In this document: piece by piece, positions 36,967 through 49,226 of the stretch
Layout of the letters: each line of letters opens with the position of its first letter
How positions within the stretch are numbered: the stretch's first letter is position 1
Assembly: GCA_004352715.1 (NCBI GenBank)
Contig: SCFE01000058.1
Span: forward strand, 1,068,380-1,132,379
Length of the DNA stretch: 64,000 nt
Origin: Hofstenia miamia
Lineage: Eukaryota; Xenacoelomorpha; Acoela
Direction of reading: 5' to 3'
Notes under the pieces: generated by a model
Database searches by the model: none
What the model saw: the letters and a program-made list of their open reading frames with translations, nothing else
What the model was told of the DNA's origin: nothing
Translations under genes and position numbers: made by a program

Positions 36967-37662
36967 GACTATAGTATTTGCCAAAAAAATCCCAATAGAG
37001 CACAAAGAGGTCCATGTAGTGTTTAGGAGATCCCAATAAAGCTCAAAAAGATCCTCATATGGATTAGGAGATCCGAATAAGGTAAGAGGAGATCCAACTA
37101 AGGCAAACAAACATCCGAATTGTTCAAATAAATATCAAACATGTATCATTATGAAAAACACTATATACATTGAACAGATAATCAAATTGGCAATTTTTGA
37201 GGATGACTTCGATAGATAATTTGCACATTTTGTGCAAATGAAACATGCACAAAGAAAAATGTGTTTTCCAGCAGCTGGTGCACTTGAGAACAAGCAGTAT
37301 GAAAGTATATGTAAAGTATATGAATACATGTACAGTAGTTATCTATGGTTTATTATTCTCAGGTTCAAAAAAATTGCACTCATCAATCTTAATTTATAAA
37401 ATGTTGTAAAAATGTATTCACTTTTGTATAATAAGTTTAAAAACGATAGAACAATAATTCTCATCTTTGTATAGTTCAGTTCAAATAATTTTATCGAATA
37501 TTTGTTAATTGGACGACTAATTGCCTTACTTGGATCTTTTCATGCCCAATTCTGATTTTTAAAAGCCTTTATTGGATCTTTCAATCGCAATATGGATTTC
37601 CTAATGCTATAATCGGATCTCTTTGTGCTTTATTGGGATATTTTTTGGCAAATACTGTAGTG
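36967..37662. mobile_element. Foldback element with 21-bp subterminal arrays, copy 1
   Basis: The left end reads GACTATAGTATTTGCC and the right end, complemented, CACTACAGTATTTGCC. Inside each end lies an array of about seven degenerate 21-bp units starting AGATCC and followed by AATAAGG or similar (36985-37140 forward; 37500-37650 in reverse complement). The right terminus starts with CACTA and subterminal repeats are typical of CACTA elements, so a non-autonomous CACTA derivative is possible; a clear 3-bp target duplication was not found. It has no coding capacity. Confidence 0.55.
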
Positions 37663-38228
37663 GTATAATAAACGTTAAGAATTTTCTTGTCAACCCCCTT
37701 AAGTTCAACGCCCTTGTCCCTTCAAATTAATACTCCGCTACAATTTTGTTTATTAAATCCGACGGATTCGATTTTTTTGTGAGATCAATGACATCAAAAC
37801 AGCTGATTTGGCGCAAGTATTCACTAATGACTTTGTTCTTTCCAATCTTTATACTAAACTCGAGATAAAGAATGTATGCTTTGCTTTATTATTTATGATT
37901 AAAAGACTTTTAGCATTTGCATCCTCAATCAAATTTTGTTCTTTATAATAGGAATTAATCATCTACGTCGTTATTACTAGTTTCTTTATCGCATTAACCA
38001 ATTTTCTCATCTATTTTGCTTTGAAATGAATATTAAATAAAAGTTTCGATTCGCCTTTCATCTGACATTTTCAAAATTATAATTGATTGCATTCTAATTG
38101 GATTTTTCGATTTAGATTTGCATATTTATCAAATGGTAGTATTAAATGTAAATTTATTCTTTATTTGTATATCCAAGTCTTTAACCGAGTTTTACGCCCA
38201 AATTTTGACATGTAAGTTAGAAGTTATG

Positions 38229-38321
38229 TCAAGGTGTTGCTCCACCTGTAATCTGTTGAACTTGATCCCGTACAGATGGCAGTGACAGTGTAAGCTGGTT
38301 CCCTTGGCGCTTCCTGTTAAA
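38229..38321 (-). CDS. Candidate terminal exon (30 codons), copy 1
   Basis: After GATTGCAG the minus strand reads 30 codons and TGA, including RKRQGNQLTLSLPSVRDQVQ. Codon choice and composition are more protein-like than the surroundings. A possible donor (ACAG/GTGGAG) lies inside, so it could also be an internal exon. No upstream partner exon could be joined in phase, and the family is not recognised. The same bases occur at 50690-50782. Confidence 0.3.
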   Translation of the reverse strand, partial: FNRKRQGNQLTLSLPSVRDQVQQITGGATP

Positions 38322-40594
38322 CTGCAATCCACTCAAAGGCCTACAATGTTACTACCTCACCGTTGATTGACACAGCAACTAATCCCAGTTTATGAAGTGC
38401 ATTACCTTATACTATCCTTTCCAATATATGTTGGTTATTTTTGAAACACGCTTTATGTTCTGCAATCTATCTAAACACACATTATGTATGAGATTTGTTA
38501 GAATGTTAGGCAGCACCAACTTTTTCATTTTAGCTAATCAGGGCTTCGAATTTCTATCTAAGATCTAGTTTGTTTAACATATTAAGACAATATTAGATTA
38601 AGGAATGCATAAAAACGATCTAACCCCTAGCTATCTCTCAAAACAACAAAAAATAACGTGTATATTTTACGATGGTTTAATTCCTCTCGATGTATAAACT
38701 CATCGAATGCACTATAATTTGGAAGAAGTGATATCTGCAGCGAGGTATCGCATATTGATTTAGTTTGACTGACAGTGTCCGTTTTCGTTGACATTTAAAT
38801 TTATTTATTTCATTTAAATTTTATTGGATTAGTTATTATCATACATATGTTGAGGAGTGAATTGACTTTGATGCCTTCTATTTATGCCATTCGATCAATT
38901 CTTTGCAATGTTTTATATGTACCTAAGAAAATTAAGGTATCGATCATTCATATGACAGCTGTAACCGGGCAGGGCTATGGCTAGAACCGGGTCTGACATC
39001 TTCATACAATGAGGGTAGATATCTTCAAAATTGTATTAAAATATTTTCTTTTTAATTTGCAATATATTAACTATTCCTTTCAAATATATGTTTTAATATA
39101 TTCATTTGCAAAAAATCTTTGTTATAGTGGTTTTTAAGATTGTACCTGCTAAGGCTGGACCGGGGTCTTATTTTACTTATGTCAAAAGGTCAGGCTTGGA
39201 TTCCAGTTCTGGTATACTTTATGTTTGTATTTTGATTATGAGCTAATAAGGGAGATTTTCTGAAATTGATTAAAATATTTATGACGTTAATTTAGATTTT
39301 GTCATTTCCAGATAGTAATTGGTTTCATCCAATGATGTTAATGGAGAATGTGCGCGAATACTTTGTTCTCAATGAACTCTTATTTGAAAATTGTTTTTAT
39401 CCACTTTTTGTATTAATGTCAACTACTCCGGAAAACTTACTTGTTTTTACTTTGAATGTCAAATACTGAACTTTTAAAACTGGTTTATTGCTTGCGCCAT
39501 TGACTCCAAGAACAATTCGTTCATTTTTCAAATTAGTACTTAAAAAATAATTGGATCTAAGGCAGGCTGAACGTTTTTAGGGGTGCACCTACCACGTTTA
39601 ATCTGCATTTCGTGCGTTTCTGCGTAAGATAGGGGTTAGGGTTACGGTTAAGGCTTCTCCTCAAAAATAGTACGGGAATTTTTTTAGTACAAAATTCAGT
39701 TTATTATGGTATTAATCGAATCTGAAGTGCTTAAATAATAAATGAGCATTCCATCGTAACATTGTAACCAATTAGGTAAATTATATTTTCTCTAAAAAGT
39801 ATTTTAGAATTAAATACACTGAAATTGATTAAAAACTTGAAAATCACGAAATTCTGCACTCTACTAAAAAATTTTAAAGTGTACGTCATTCAATGAAACA
39901 CTTCAAAGCATTAAGTTTGACGGGATTTAACTTTATGTTGTTGGCCAAGTTTGTGATGAGCAGGCAATAATGTTGATTTAAGTAGTTTTACAAGTGTTGA
40001 AGGCATTTCTTTAGTGCCGCATAGTCGATTTGTGGTTACAATTTGAGTTTAAACACCGGCACTTTACACGTGTATGAACAATAACGAGCTGCTGTGATGA
40101 TTCTCTCGATTAGTTTTCTTGCGATGCAAGTCTACATTGTACAAACATTTACAGTTTTATGGCTTGATTACACATACACCGCTGTAATAGTTGGCTTCAG
40201 AATTTCTCTTTTAAGTGTTTAAATCACCAAATTTAAAATATCTGTGTTTAACATTTACAATTTATTCAACATGGCATATGCACTTTTATATTCTAATAGA
40301 TTTGTATAGGCAAGTAAAAAAGACTTTTCTTTTTCATTGCTTTTTGGTTAAATTTCACACAATCTACTTCATATCAATTAGATGCAATTATAATTCATGT
40401 TAATTCTCACTTGAGTTCATGTAAAATTTATTCTAAAGGCTTGAGACTTCTACCACATTTTTAATCATGATCAAGAATTGTACCTCAAAAGCGTAAAATT
40501 CGTTCCCGCATTTTGAATCAAGTTGAAATTGGAAATGGGCTTGAAAGGGCAGGATTTCATATAGAATGCTAAACCTTCCACTTCATATATATAT

Positions 40595-41134
40595 NNNNNN
40601 NNNNNNNNNNNNNNNNNNNNNNNNNNNNNNNNNNNNNNNNNNNNNNNNNNNNNNNNNNNNNNNNNNNNNNNNNNNNNNNNNNNNNNNNNNNNNNNNNNNN
40701 NNNNNNNNNNNNNNNNNNNNNNNNNNNNNNNNNNNNNNNNNNNNNNNNNNNNNNNNNNNNNNNNNNNNNNNNNNNNNNNNNNNNNNNNNNNNNNNNNNNN
40801 NNNNNNNNNNNNNNNNNNNNNNNNNNNNNNNNNNNNNNNNNNNNNNNNNNNNNNNNNNNNNNNNNNNNNNNNNNNNNNNNNNNNNNNNNNNNNNNNNNNN
40901 NNNNNNNNNNNNNNNNNNNNNNNNNNNNNNNNNNNNNNNNNNNNNNNNNNNNNNNNNNNNNNNNNNNNNNNNNNNNNNNNNNNNNNNNNNNNNNNNNNNN
41001 NNNNNNNNNNNNNNNNNNNNNNNNNNNNNNNNNNNNNNNNNNNNNNNNNNNNNNNNNNNNNNNNNNNNNNNNNNNNNNNNNNNNNNNNNNNNNNNNNNNN
41101 NNNNNNNNNNNNNNNNNNNNNNNNNNNNNNNNNN
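40595..41134. other. Assembly gap (540 n) in (TA)n
   Basis: Flanked on both sides by TA repeats. In the second copy of the block this gap and the following 478 bases are replaced by a single n at 53053. Confidence 0.95.
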
Positions 41135-41689
41135 TATATATATATAATTAATTAATGTTTATGCTAATGATAGAAATGTTGCATATTTTTATTGAACATA
41201 TGGAGTTTTGGATAGAAAAGTGCATATTTAGAAAGTACATAATTGAAATGGTTATAATTCTAATCCTTGTGGAAATCAATATCTAATCTCTAATTGTCAT
41301 AACAGTTTATTTAAAAAGTACTTTCCTATTTCAATGAATTTGTATAAATTAAAATTGACATGCCATTTCTGTTAAATTCAATGAAAATAACCCGCGTGTT
41401 TTTATTTATCTTTTAAAGTTTTTGTTTACTAAACAGTAGATGAGATCATGTTTTTGTTAAACGGCAAACGTATCATGTTTTATTAGTATAGAAAATATAT
41501 AATATTGCTCAACAAGTCTGTTTCAGAGAGAAGAAATATTTAAATCCAATGAATTGGCTTTTATAAATTTACTAATAATTTTTTATGATTTAACTTTTGC
41601 CAAGGTGTTGTTTTCTTGTTTATTCCCACCTTTCATATCATAGTTTTGTAATAGTATAAACAGCAATAGTAAACTTTGATGTCTTCATT

Positions 41690-41860
41690 GTGCGTCTAGC
41701 GGATTAAACAGGGTATTACCTGCCTAGCTTTAATGTTATTTACGTCTTTGACTTTTGAGGTGGGGAGATGAGTCACGGGGTCTGATTGCCCTTCACTTTT
41801 CCTTCTGCATCACTTTACCGTTTGACATTTACGGAATGGCTGTGTGCAGCTTCCAGGTAA
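41690..41860 (+). other. GC-richer island with possible first exon, copy 1
   Basis: The island holds a TGAGTCA motif (AP-1-like) and, on the plus strand, an open frame that reaches ATG at 41836 in good context and ends seven codons later at a consensus CAG/GTAAGC donor (41856). It could be a promoter with a start exon; no downstream exon was matched. The copy is at 53131-53301. Confidence 0.2.
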
Positions 41861-42329
41861 GCCAGTCTCTATCACAACCCCATTAAGTTAATACTCCCCT
41901 ATTAATTTATTACATATTCTTACATTCTTACCAATATTCTATTATCACTTCAATTCCTATTTCACGCCATAAATCACATGGACTTGAGATTGATTTCTTT
42001 TTAATACTTTATTTACTAATATAATCTTTTTTTATTTTATTCGTTCACTGTATTCTTTAGCAGTTTACAATAAAATTATATTTTAAAACAATCCTCGATT
42101 GTATATCAGATTTTCATGTAAACTTTTTGATCGAAACAACCCATTTCCAAATGCTAATATGTTAGTGATGTATCTATCAGAATGACTTTGTTACCCCTCA
42201 CTTATTTGTTACCGAAATCTTTTACCGCTCCGCATTTGTAATCGAAAATTGGATGTTCTTTGCTGCCACTAAAATATTTTAAATGTGTCAATTATGTTGA
42301 TGTTATTGATAATTTAAGTAGATACTTTA

Positions 42330-43015
42330 ATTTGAACCTTGGTAGGACTTGGGTCGAGCTTTTTGAGAAAATGAGCAATTTTCAAAAATAGCTTACTTTT
42401 GCGCAACAGTATATGCACATTTTACACAAATGCGTTGAAGGCAACATATTTTTTGAACATTCTTAAAAATAATATTTATAAGTTCAGTTTTTTCAATATC
42501 AGTTTCAGTGTATAGATTTTGGGTTTCTAACACCGAACAATTAAGATTTTTTAGCTGGAATTATAAAATAGGATTAAATTAGGGCAAATAAGCACAAATT
42601 CAAGTAGGCGCGCCTAAAGGTTTATGGGTTGGGCTTAGAACTAAATTTTCGACCCATTCTAAACTCTGCGCACTGTGCACACTCACCTGTATCCAACACG
42701 CACTTCACTATATTAGGTAGACTACTTATTATGAAAAAGTTAAAAAAGATTTTCTGTTATAATTCTTAGAATTTTTAAAGATTTGACACAACTATTGGTG
42801 AAAGTGCTCGAAAGTAATGTTGAACATTTGTACTAGACCGTTTTGATGTGGCTAAAGTGCCTGAAAAAATTAATTATTTTTCATTGTGAAATTTTCCAAT
42901 TTTTTAAAAATGAATAAAATTCTTGTTATTCTTAATGTGGAGGCAGTCAAGAGGTCGAAGGTCCTTGGGAACAGTAACTACCCTTTTTCTTTTTATGTAG
43001 ATAGTCTCAATAGGC
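42330..43015 (+). repeat. Dispersed repeat, fuller copy
   Basis: The left half is similar to 2120-2560 and the right half to 10690-10990, all in the same orientation. It therefore represents a unit of about 700 bp or more of which the ZMIZ introns contain partial copies. No frame or terminal repeat identifies the class. Confidence 0.5.
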
Positions 43016-43114
43016 AACGACCATGAGCAGTTTAGGAACGAAAATAATAAGGAGACACTCGTTTATGCCGTGGTCGTGGTGGTTTCAGATTTTGGATAGC
43101 TTTATTAGTTTTAG

Positions 43115-43116
<2 letters not shown>

Positions 43117-43147
<31 letters not shown>
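43117..43147. repeat. (TAA)n microsatellite
   Basis: About nine AAT units; the counterpart in copy 2 near 54560-54588 is shorter and ends in ATTAAT, a length polymorphism between the copies. Confidence 0.9.
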
Positions 43148-43149
<2 letters not shown>

Positions 43150-43719
43150 CTTTATTTAGCCGCTAAAGGCATACACTACAAAACAAATAAAAACAAGTCA
43201 AGTAGTTCTATTCAATTGAAATTTTACAACACAATTGTATGTGGCTATTGGTTGTTTGAATTTAAGTTTCATAGTCACAATTATTTAGAGGTCAAATTGG
43301 TTTTCATCTCAAAGAAGATGTTGTCAAACATGTTTTCTCAAACGAAATTTTTGTTGTTCAGAGTTGTGAGTTGCCTTGTTTTCTCCTTGAGTTCATTCGA
43401 GTAATTGCCTCTAGCTGCAGAATGTTTTTATGTACATTTACTCTTGATTTCAATTCAATAAATAGTCAAGAATGAATTTGAATTATTTATTACGGTCCAT
43501 TATAGCAGATGTTTCCATTCGTAATGTCATATAGTAACGTGCATTAATTGATTCGACAACCTACAGAATCTCCACCACCCATTCCTCATATTGCAAAATG
43601 CATTCGTTTTGCCTAAGCGTCATACTATTTAACCTTCCAAAATAACAATGAATTATATAGTGACAACGTTTAGGCTGTTCTCAACTCCATTTTGCAATCT
43701 TTACAGTTTTGTGTCAAAT

Positions 43720-44353
43720 CCCCACGACTTTCTGAATTTTTAAGGAGTGTGGCCGAATCAATGATTTCCTTAAATTTTTTGACATTGAAATTTAGACAAC
43801 TCATCATACGACAAAAATCTAGAATTTCATATCAGGCTTTCTTGTTATCTCTATTTGCGCTAAGATATATGTTATCTTCAATTGAATTAAAGGATTGCCT
43901 GGAAAATTCCGATCAAATATCCCTTCAAATTGTCAAACAATGTCCACCTTTTTATGTTGTATTTAAACTTGTGTGAACTTTTATACTTGTTTATAAATAG
44001 TTATTTGCTCATATCTTAGGCCAATCATTTCAATTGCATGCGAACCGTTTTTTAACACGACGTGAAATTTTAAAATGTGTGATTTTATGGGGATGAAAGA
44101 TTCCAGCGTTATGGATATAATTGCTCTAATTCAAAATCTGTCTGCGAGCAACGGGCTTTTTAAATTTGAAGATACTTAAATTTCACTAGTCATTCATCTC
44201 GCAAATACGAATTCAGCGAGCGTTAAAATTTTTCTGACAAATCATCTTTTAAAAGTTGATTTTTTAAGTAACTTCCATTTAAAACCACTTTACTTTCAAT
44301 AAAAGAAATTTGCTGCTTTCTTGTCTCGGCGGAAATTGATAATAGCTTACGAA
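43720..44353 (+). repeat. 634-bp direct duplication, first unit
   Basis: The unit runs from CCCCACGACTTTCTG to CTTACGAA and is repeated without visible change at 44355-44988 after a single n. Copy 2 of the block has the sequence once (from 55161). This is an unmerged contig overlap, not a biological tandem repeat. Confidence 0.9.
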
Positions 44354-44354
44354 N

Positions 44355-44988
44355 CCCCACGACTTTCTGAATTTTTAAGGAGTGTGGCCGAATCAATGAT
44401 TTCCTTAAATTTTTTGACATTGAAATTTAGACAACTCATCATACGACAAAAATCTAGAATTTCATATCAGGCTTTCTTGTTATCTCTATTTGCGCTAAGA
44501 TATATGTTATCTTCAATTGAATTAAAGGATTGCCTGGAAAATTCCGATCAAATATCCCTTCAAATTGTCAAACAATGTCCACCTTTTTATGTTGTATTTA
44601 AACTTGTGTGAACTTTTATACTTGTTTATAAATAGTTATTTGCTCATATCTTAGGCCAATCATTTCAATTGCATGCGAACCGTTTTTTAACACGACGTGA
44701 AATTTTAAAATGTGTGATTTTATGGGGATGAAAGATTCCAGCGTTATGGATATAATTGCTCTAATTCAAAATCTGTCTGCGAGCAACGGGCTTTTTAAAT
44801 TTGAAGATACTTAAATTTCACTAGTCATTCATCTCGCAAATACGAATTCAGCGAGCGTTAAAATTTTTCTGACAAATCATCTTTTAAAAGTTGATTTTTT
44901 AAGTAACTTCCATTTAAAACCACTTTACTTTCAATAAAAGAAATTTGCTGCTTTCTTGTCTCGGCGGAAATTGATAATAGCTTACGAA
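44355..44988 (+). repeat. 634-bp direct duplication, second unit
   Basis: Second unit of the duplication starting at 43720; see that entry. Confidence 0.9.
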
Positions 44989-47167
44989 AATTCTGTTTTT
45001 GATGTGTATACAATTTATTTATCGTGTGCCTATGCTATGTGTATATGTCCTGTGCGCATTCTTATTTCCTTTTATTTGTGTGTTTCGAGCGTAAAATATA
45101 TTATTTAGCTTATTTAATATTTCAAGAAACAAATATATTCAGGGATTCCAGTGAGTTTCGCCCGGCTTTTTTAAAAAAATTATTTTAGACATACTATGCG
45201 TTTTCAGCTAACCCCTTTACTAAATGTTTAAAAAATTATTTTTGGAATCTGTTTCAGTATAAGTGTTGTTCAATCTTCCATTAAAATGGAGAAACCATAA
45301 AATTGTTGAAGCCTTTATTTTTCTTATCAAATTGAACCGTAATGTAAAATATCGCATACTACTTCCCATTTTATAAATTTATAATTTCACATTAATAATT
45401 CATTCACTTTGTACAATTTTTGTTTTGCATTATAGCTTATTTAGAAGCTATAGTTAATCTTAATTTTACTAGGGATTTATCAAATTGTTATAACTCACGA
45501 ACTAGGAGGAGGATATTTAAAATCTGAAAACACCAAGATAGAGAATTGTATCAACATTTTTTCGACTTTAATTTGCGAACGTCTCACTTTGCGCCAAGCA
45601 TGTAACGAGTTGAGCTTGAGATTAGCATTGGACATACGAGTGGCCCAAAACTAGCCTTCATTTAAATATGGTAAATTTATTGTTCCACTTTTCCATTTTC
45701 AGGCAAAATTATTACATCTTCGTCCCCATAATTTGAATAATATTAATTTGATCCAACAAAATATACGATTTTTGTTCTTTGTTGTCTTAATTTGAATGTT
45801 TATTAAATGACAGGAAGAACTATTGAAACCCTGAAAGAGCACAAAATTCTAATAGCACTTAGAGAGCTAAAACGAACTTCATTAAATAGTATGTTGGCGT
45901 GCCGTTCGAGCCTAAAACTTTCGTCTCGTCGACTAATTTGCTTTGCGCACGGCGCGTCTAGACAAGACCCACACAGTTTTTCTTCAGAAAACAAAATATT
46001 ATAATAGACTGCCTCATTATCTGAACAATAGGTATAGATAGAATTGAAATATTTTTACAAAATTCGCATTTCTCATTGAAAAAAAATCATATTTGCATGT
46101 AATTCAGGCACTAGAATAAGTTTTAGCACAAATCATTATCATTGCATGGGCGGGCATAGCCCCATAGATGCGTTCATGTAAAGGGCTTTTAATATTTTTT
46201 AACAGGCTTGGCTAAAATTGTTTAAAAATGTGGACTAATCGATTTGTTACTTGAAAGTAACTTTAGTAGAAAGGGGGTTAAAAAATGAGATGCCTTTATG
46301 CATGTCGCTTGGATTCATCGTACTTGATTTATTGTTTTCAATAAATGGCTACGTATGGGTGCATTTTTTTATTGAGCATCGTGGTTTGTGGTCCATAGGA
46401 ACAATTCCTTGTTAAATGCAAGGATATTTCTTTCCTTTTTAGACACATCGTCTTTAAATTCTTATCACAAAACTGATTAAGTTGGTCACTCTTACTAGTG
46501 AATTTCCTGTCTTTCAGACCGAGATAATTTCAGGTTGCAATCAATTTTAAAATACAAATTGTGTTGTTACCCTGCACAAAGTTTTATCTACAGTATTGTG
46601 CATTAGGAACACTTCTGTTTAGGCATTGATTTTTTTTAAATTTGATTAAATTTCCATAAATTTAAATATATTTGTTTCAATTTTGGTTTAAGCACCTTCC
46701 ATAAATAGGGAGACGTTGTGTTTACTAGAATTTAATATAATTTATACTGTTTACTAACGAATAAACTAGAACCTGACGTCGATGCCTTTCGATTTGATCA
46801 GGGCATTTGATCGGCTGCTCATCCTTTTGGAATTCAAAAAAAATCACAAACGCTCTCGAATTTTATTTACAAAATATAGTAAATGCAACAACTAAAACAA
46901 GTTACTTACTTACTATATTCGCTCGGATTTTAAGTAATATATTAATCAAACTCAAAGACGTATTAACACATTTGAAAAGAAAGCATATGTGCGATTACAA
47001 TTACACTAAATATGGAATAGTTTCAGCCATATCACATCATTGAATTATAACATATTGTACTTTCCTCGAAATTCTTCCATAGAAGTGATTTGCATAAATG
47101 GCAATATATTCATTCATCAACAATGTTAATGAACCTGTTTCCTGTGAAAAGTTAGTGAGATAGAAAT

Positions 47168-48167
47168 NNNNNNNNNNNNNNNNNNNNNNNNNNNNNNNNN
47201 NNNNNNNNNNNNNNNNNNNNNNNNNNNNNNNNNNNNNNNNNNNNNNNNNNNNNNNNNNNNNNNNNNNNNNNNNNNNNNNNNNNNNNNNNNNNNNNNNNNN
47301 NNNNNNNNNNNNNNNNNNNNNNNNNNNNNNNNNNNNNNNNNNNNNNNNNNNNNNNNNNNNNNNNNNNNNNNNNNNNNNNNNNNNNNNNNNNNNNNNNNNN
47401 NNNNNNNNNNNNNNNNNNNNNNNNNNNNNNNNNNNNNNNNNNNNNNNNNNNNNNNNNNNNNNNNNNNNNNNNNNNNNNNNNNNNNNNNNNNNNNNNNNNN
47501 NNNNNNNNNNNNNNNNNNNNNNNNNNNNNNNNNNNNNNNNNNNNNNNNNNNNNNNNNNNNNNNNNNNNNNNNNNNNNNNNNNNNNNNNNNNNNNNNNNNN
47601 NNNNNNNNNNNNNNNNNNNNNNNNNNNNNNNNNNNNNNNNNNNNNNNNNNNNNNNNNNNNNNNNNNNNNNNNNNNNNNNNNNNNNNNNNNNNNNNNNNNN
47701 NNNNNNNNNNNNNNNNNNNNNNNNNNNNNNNNNNNNNNNNNNNNNNNNNNNNNNNNNNNNNNNNNNNNNNNNNNNNNNNNNNNNNNNNNNNNNNNNNNNN
47801 NNNNNNNNNNNNNNNNNNNNNNNNNNNNNNNNNNNNNNNNNNNNNNNNNNNNNNNNNNNNNNNNNNNNNNNNNNNNNNNNNNNNNNNNNNNNNNNNNNNN
47901 NNNNNNNNNNNNNNNNNNNNNNNNNNNNNNNNNNNNNNNNNNNNNNNNNNNNNNNNNNNNNNNNNNNNNNNNNNNNNNNNNNNNNNNNNNNNNNNNNNNN
48001 NNNNNNNNNNNNNNNNNNNNNNNNNNNNNNNNNNNNNNNNNNNNNNNNNNNNNNNNNNNNNNNNNNNNNNNNNNNNNNNNNNNNNNNNNNNNNNNNNNNN
48101 NNNNNNNNNNNNNNNNNNNNNNNNNNNNNNNNNNNNNNNNNNNNNNNNNNNNNNNNNNNNNNNNNNN
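47168..48167. other. Assembly gap (1000 n)
   Basis: Placeholder-length gap between the two near-identical contigs. Confidence 0.98.
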
Positions 48168-48866
48168 GTTCATTGGGTTAGGATAATAGCTTGTTACACT
48201 GCTGTGGGCTTACTATTTGACGTTAGCAAAGTATTTGTTTAAAGCCAAATGATTGCTATAAATCAGGACAGTGCTATTCCATGTAAATCCGTAAATTCCA
48301 ATCTTTCTAAACTATTATATGCACTATTTGTTTTACCTTCGCCTGTTAATAATTGACGCTTTCCATTGATTAAAAACTATTTACGTCATTGTGCGACTCA
48401 CCAATGAAATGTGTCGCAAAAACGTAACTAATCAGCACAAAACCTACAATTCCTATGGAGTTTGCGATGTTGCTTTGGGATTTAATTTGCGGAAGGTTTT
48501 CACTGACGCGTACTAATTACTGTAATTAAAACTAATCAATGCGTAAGACATAATTTTAACAACTCAACCCACGTTTAATAATTACTTTCTTTTCAGTTTT
48601 TTTTCTATGTAAAAAACTTTCGCAAACTACTGAATTGATTCTGAAGGTGTTTTGAAGCATGCTTTAAATGTTTTTTTAAAAATGTTTTTACAATTTTAAA
48701 GCGCTTTGCAGTTAAGCTGTATCCATTTGAATGCGCATAGCTAGCAATATGAATAAAAATTTTGATTGCTTAAATTTAGGTTGGAAAGAAAATAACTCCT
48801 GTTTATAGAGACATATATTTATTGAAAAAATTTCGACATGATATCATCATTTATCACTTTACTTTA

Positions 48867-49073
48867 TCAGTTGAATTCGGGCTTCCTGGCTTTAATAACA
48901 AAACAGACAAAATAATATTTTGCAAAACGATTGTATTTTTGATTGTCTAGAACATTACTATTAGTTTTTAGTATAAACATTCCAAATGTTTCATCACCCT
49001 CTGCAGCTCTGAAGTGCTTTTTCTCAATGTCTGAGATGCTTTTCATTAGCAGGCCTTTCTTGACCGTTTGCAA
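48867..49073 (-). other. Small open frame, 68 codons, copy 2
   Basis: Same protein as at 36607-36813; the SNPs that separate the two copies in the open frame and its upstream extension (last Asn codon and an Ile codon) are silent. Confidence 0.2.
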
Positions 49074-49226
49074 AGTTACTTCAGTGATTATTATTTCATT
49101 TCAGAGACTTTTCACTTTACCTTAAGTAAACGGATGTAAGTTTTCTTCATGGGGCCTTAGTATTGATGCAATCCACGAACGAAAAAATTGTACTGGTATT
49201 TAATACCAAATGTTAATTTACAAAAA

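Larger units (their letters stand above)
35906..47131 (+). repeat. Large duplicated block, copy 1
   Basis: Colinear and nearly identical to 48168-57937, from GTTCATTGGGTTAG to CAACAATGTTAATG. Differences are scattered SNPs, small indels (for example near 36220), a roughly 200-bp segment missing here near 37405, a 1018-bp stretch including a gap (40595-41612) missing from copy 2, and a 634-bp internal duplication at a single n. Copy 2 begins and ends at 1-kb gaps. Two haplotypes scaffolded in tandem explain this best. Confidence 0.9.

Noticed and set aside
39631-39652. Telomere-like GGGGTTAGGGTTACGG words (also near 52090).
   Set aside because: Only about two imperfect units; no array, so not an interstitial telomere.
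43692-43976. 94-codon plus-strand frame repeated at 44321 and 55133.
   Set aside because: Three occurrences come from the assembly duplications; no domain, and the start is not an ATG in good context.
45803-46004. Overlapping 63-65-codon open frames on both strands (copy at 56610-56811).
   Set aside because: Both strands are open, no splice or start support, and no recognisable motif; the near-identity of the copies only reflects the duplicated block.
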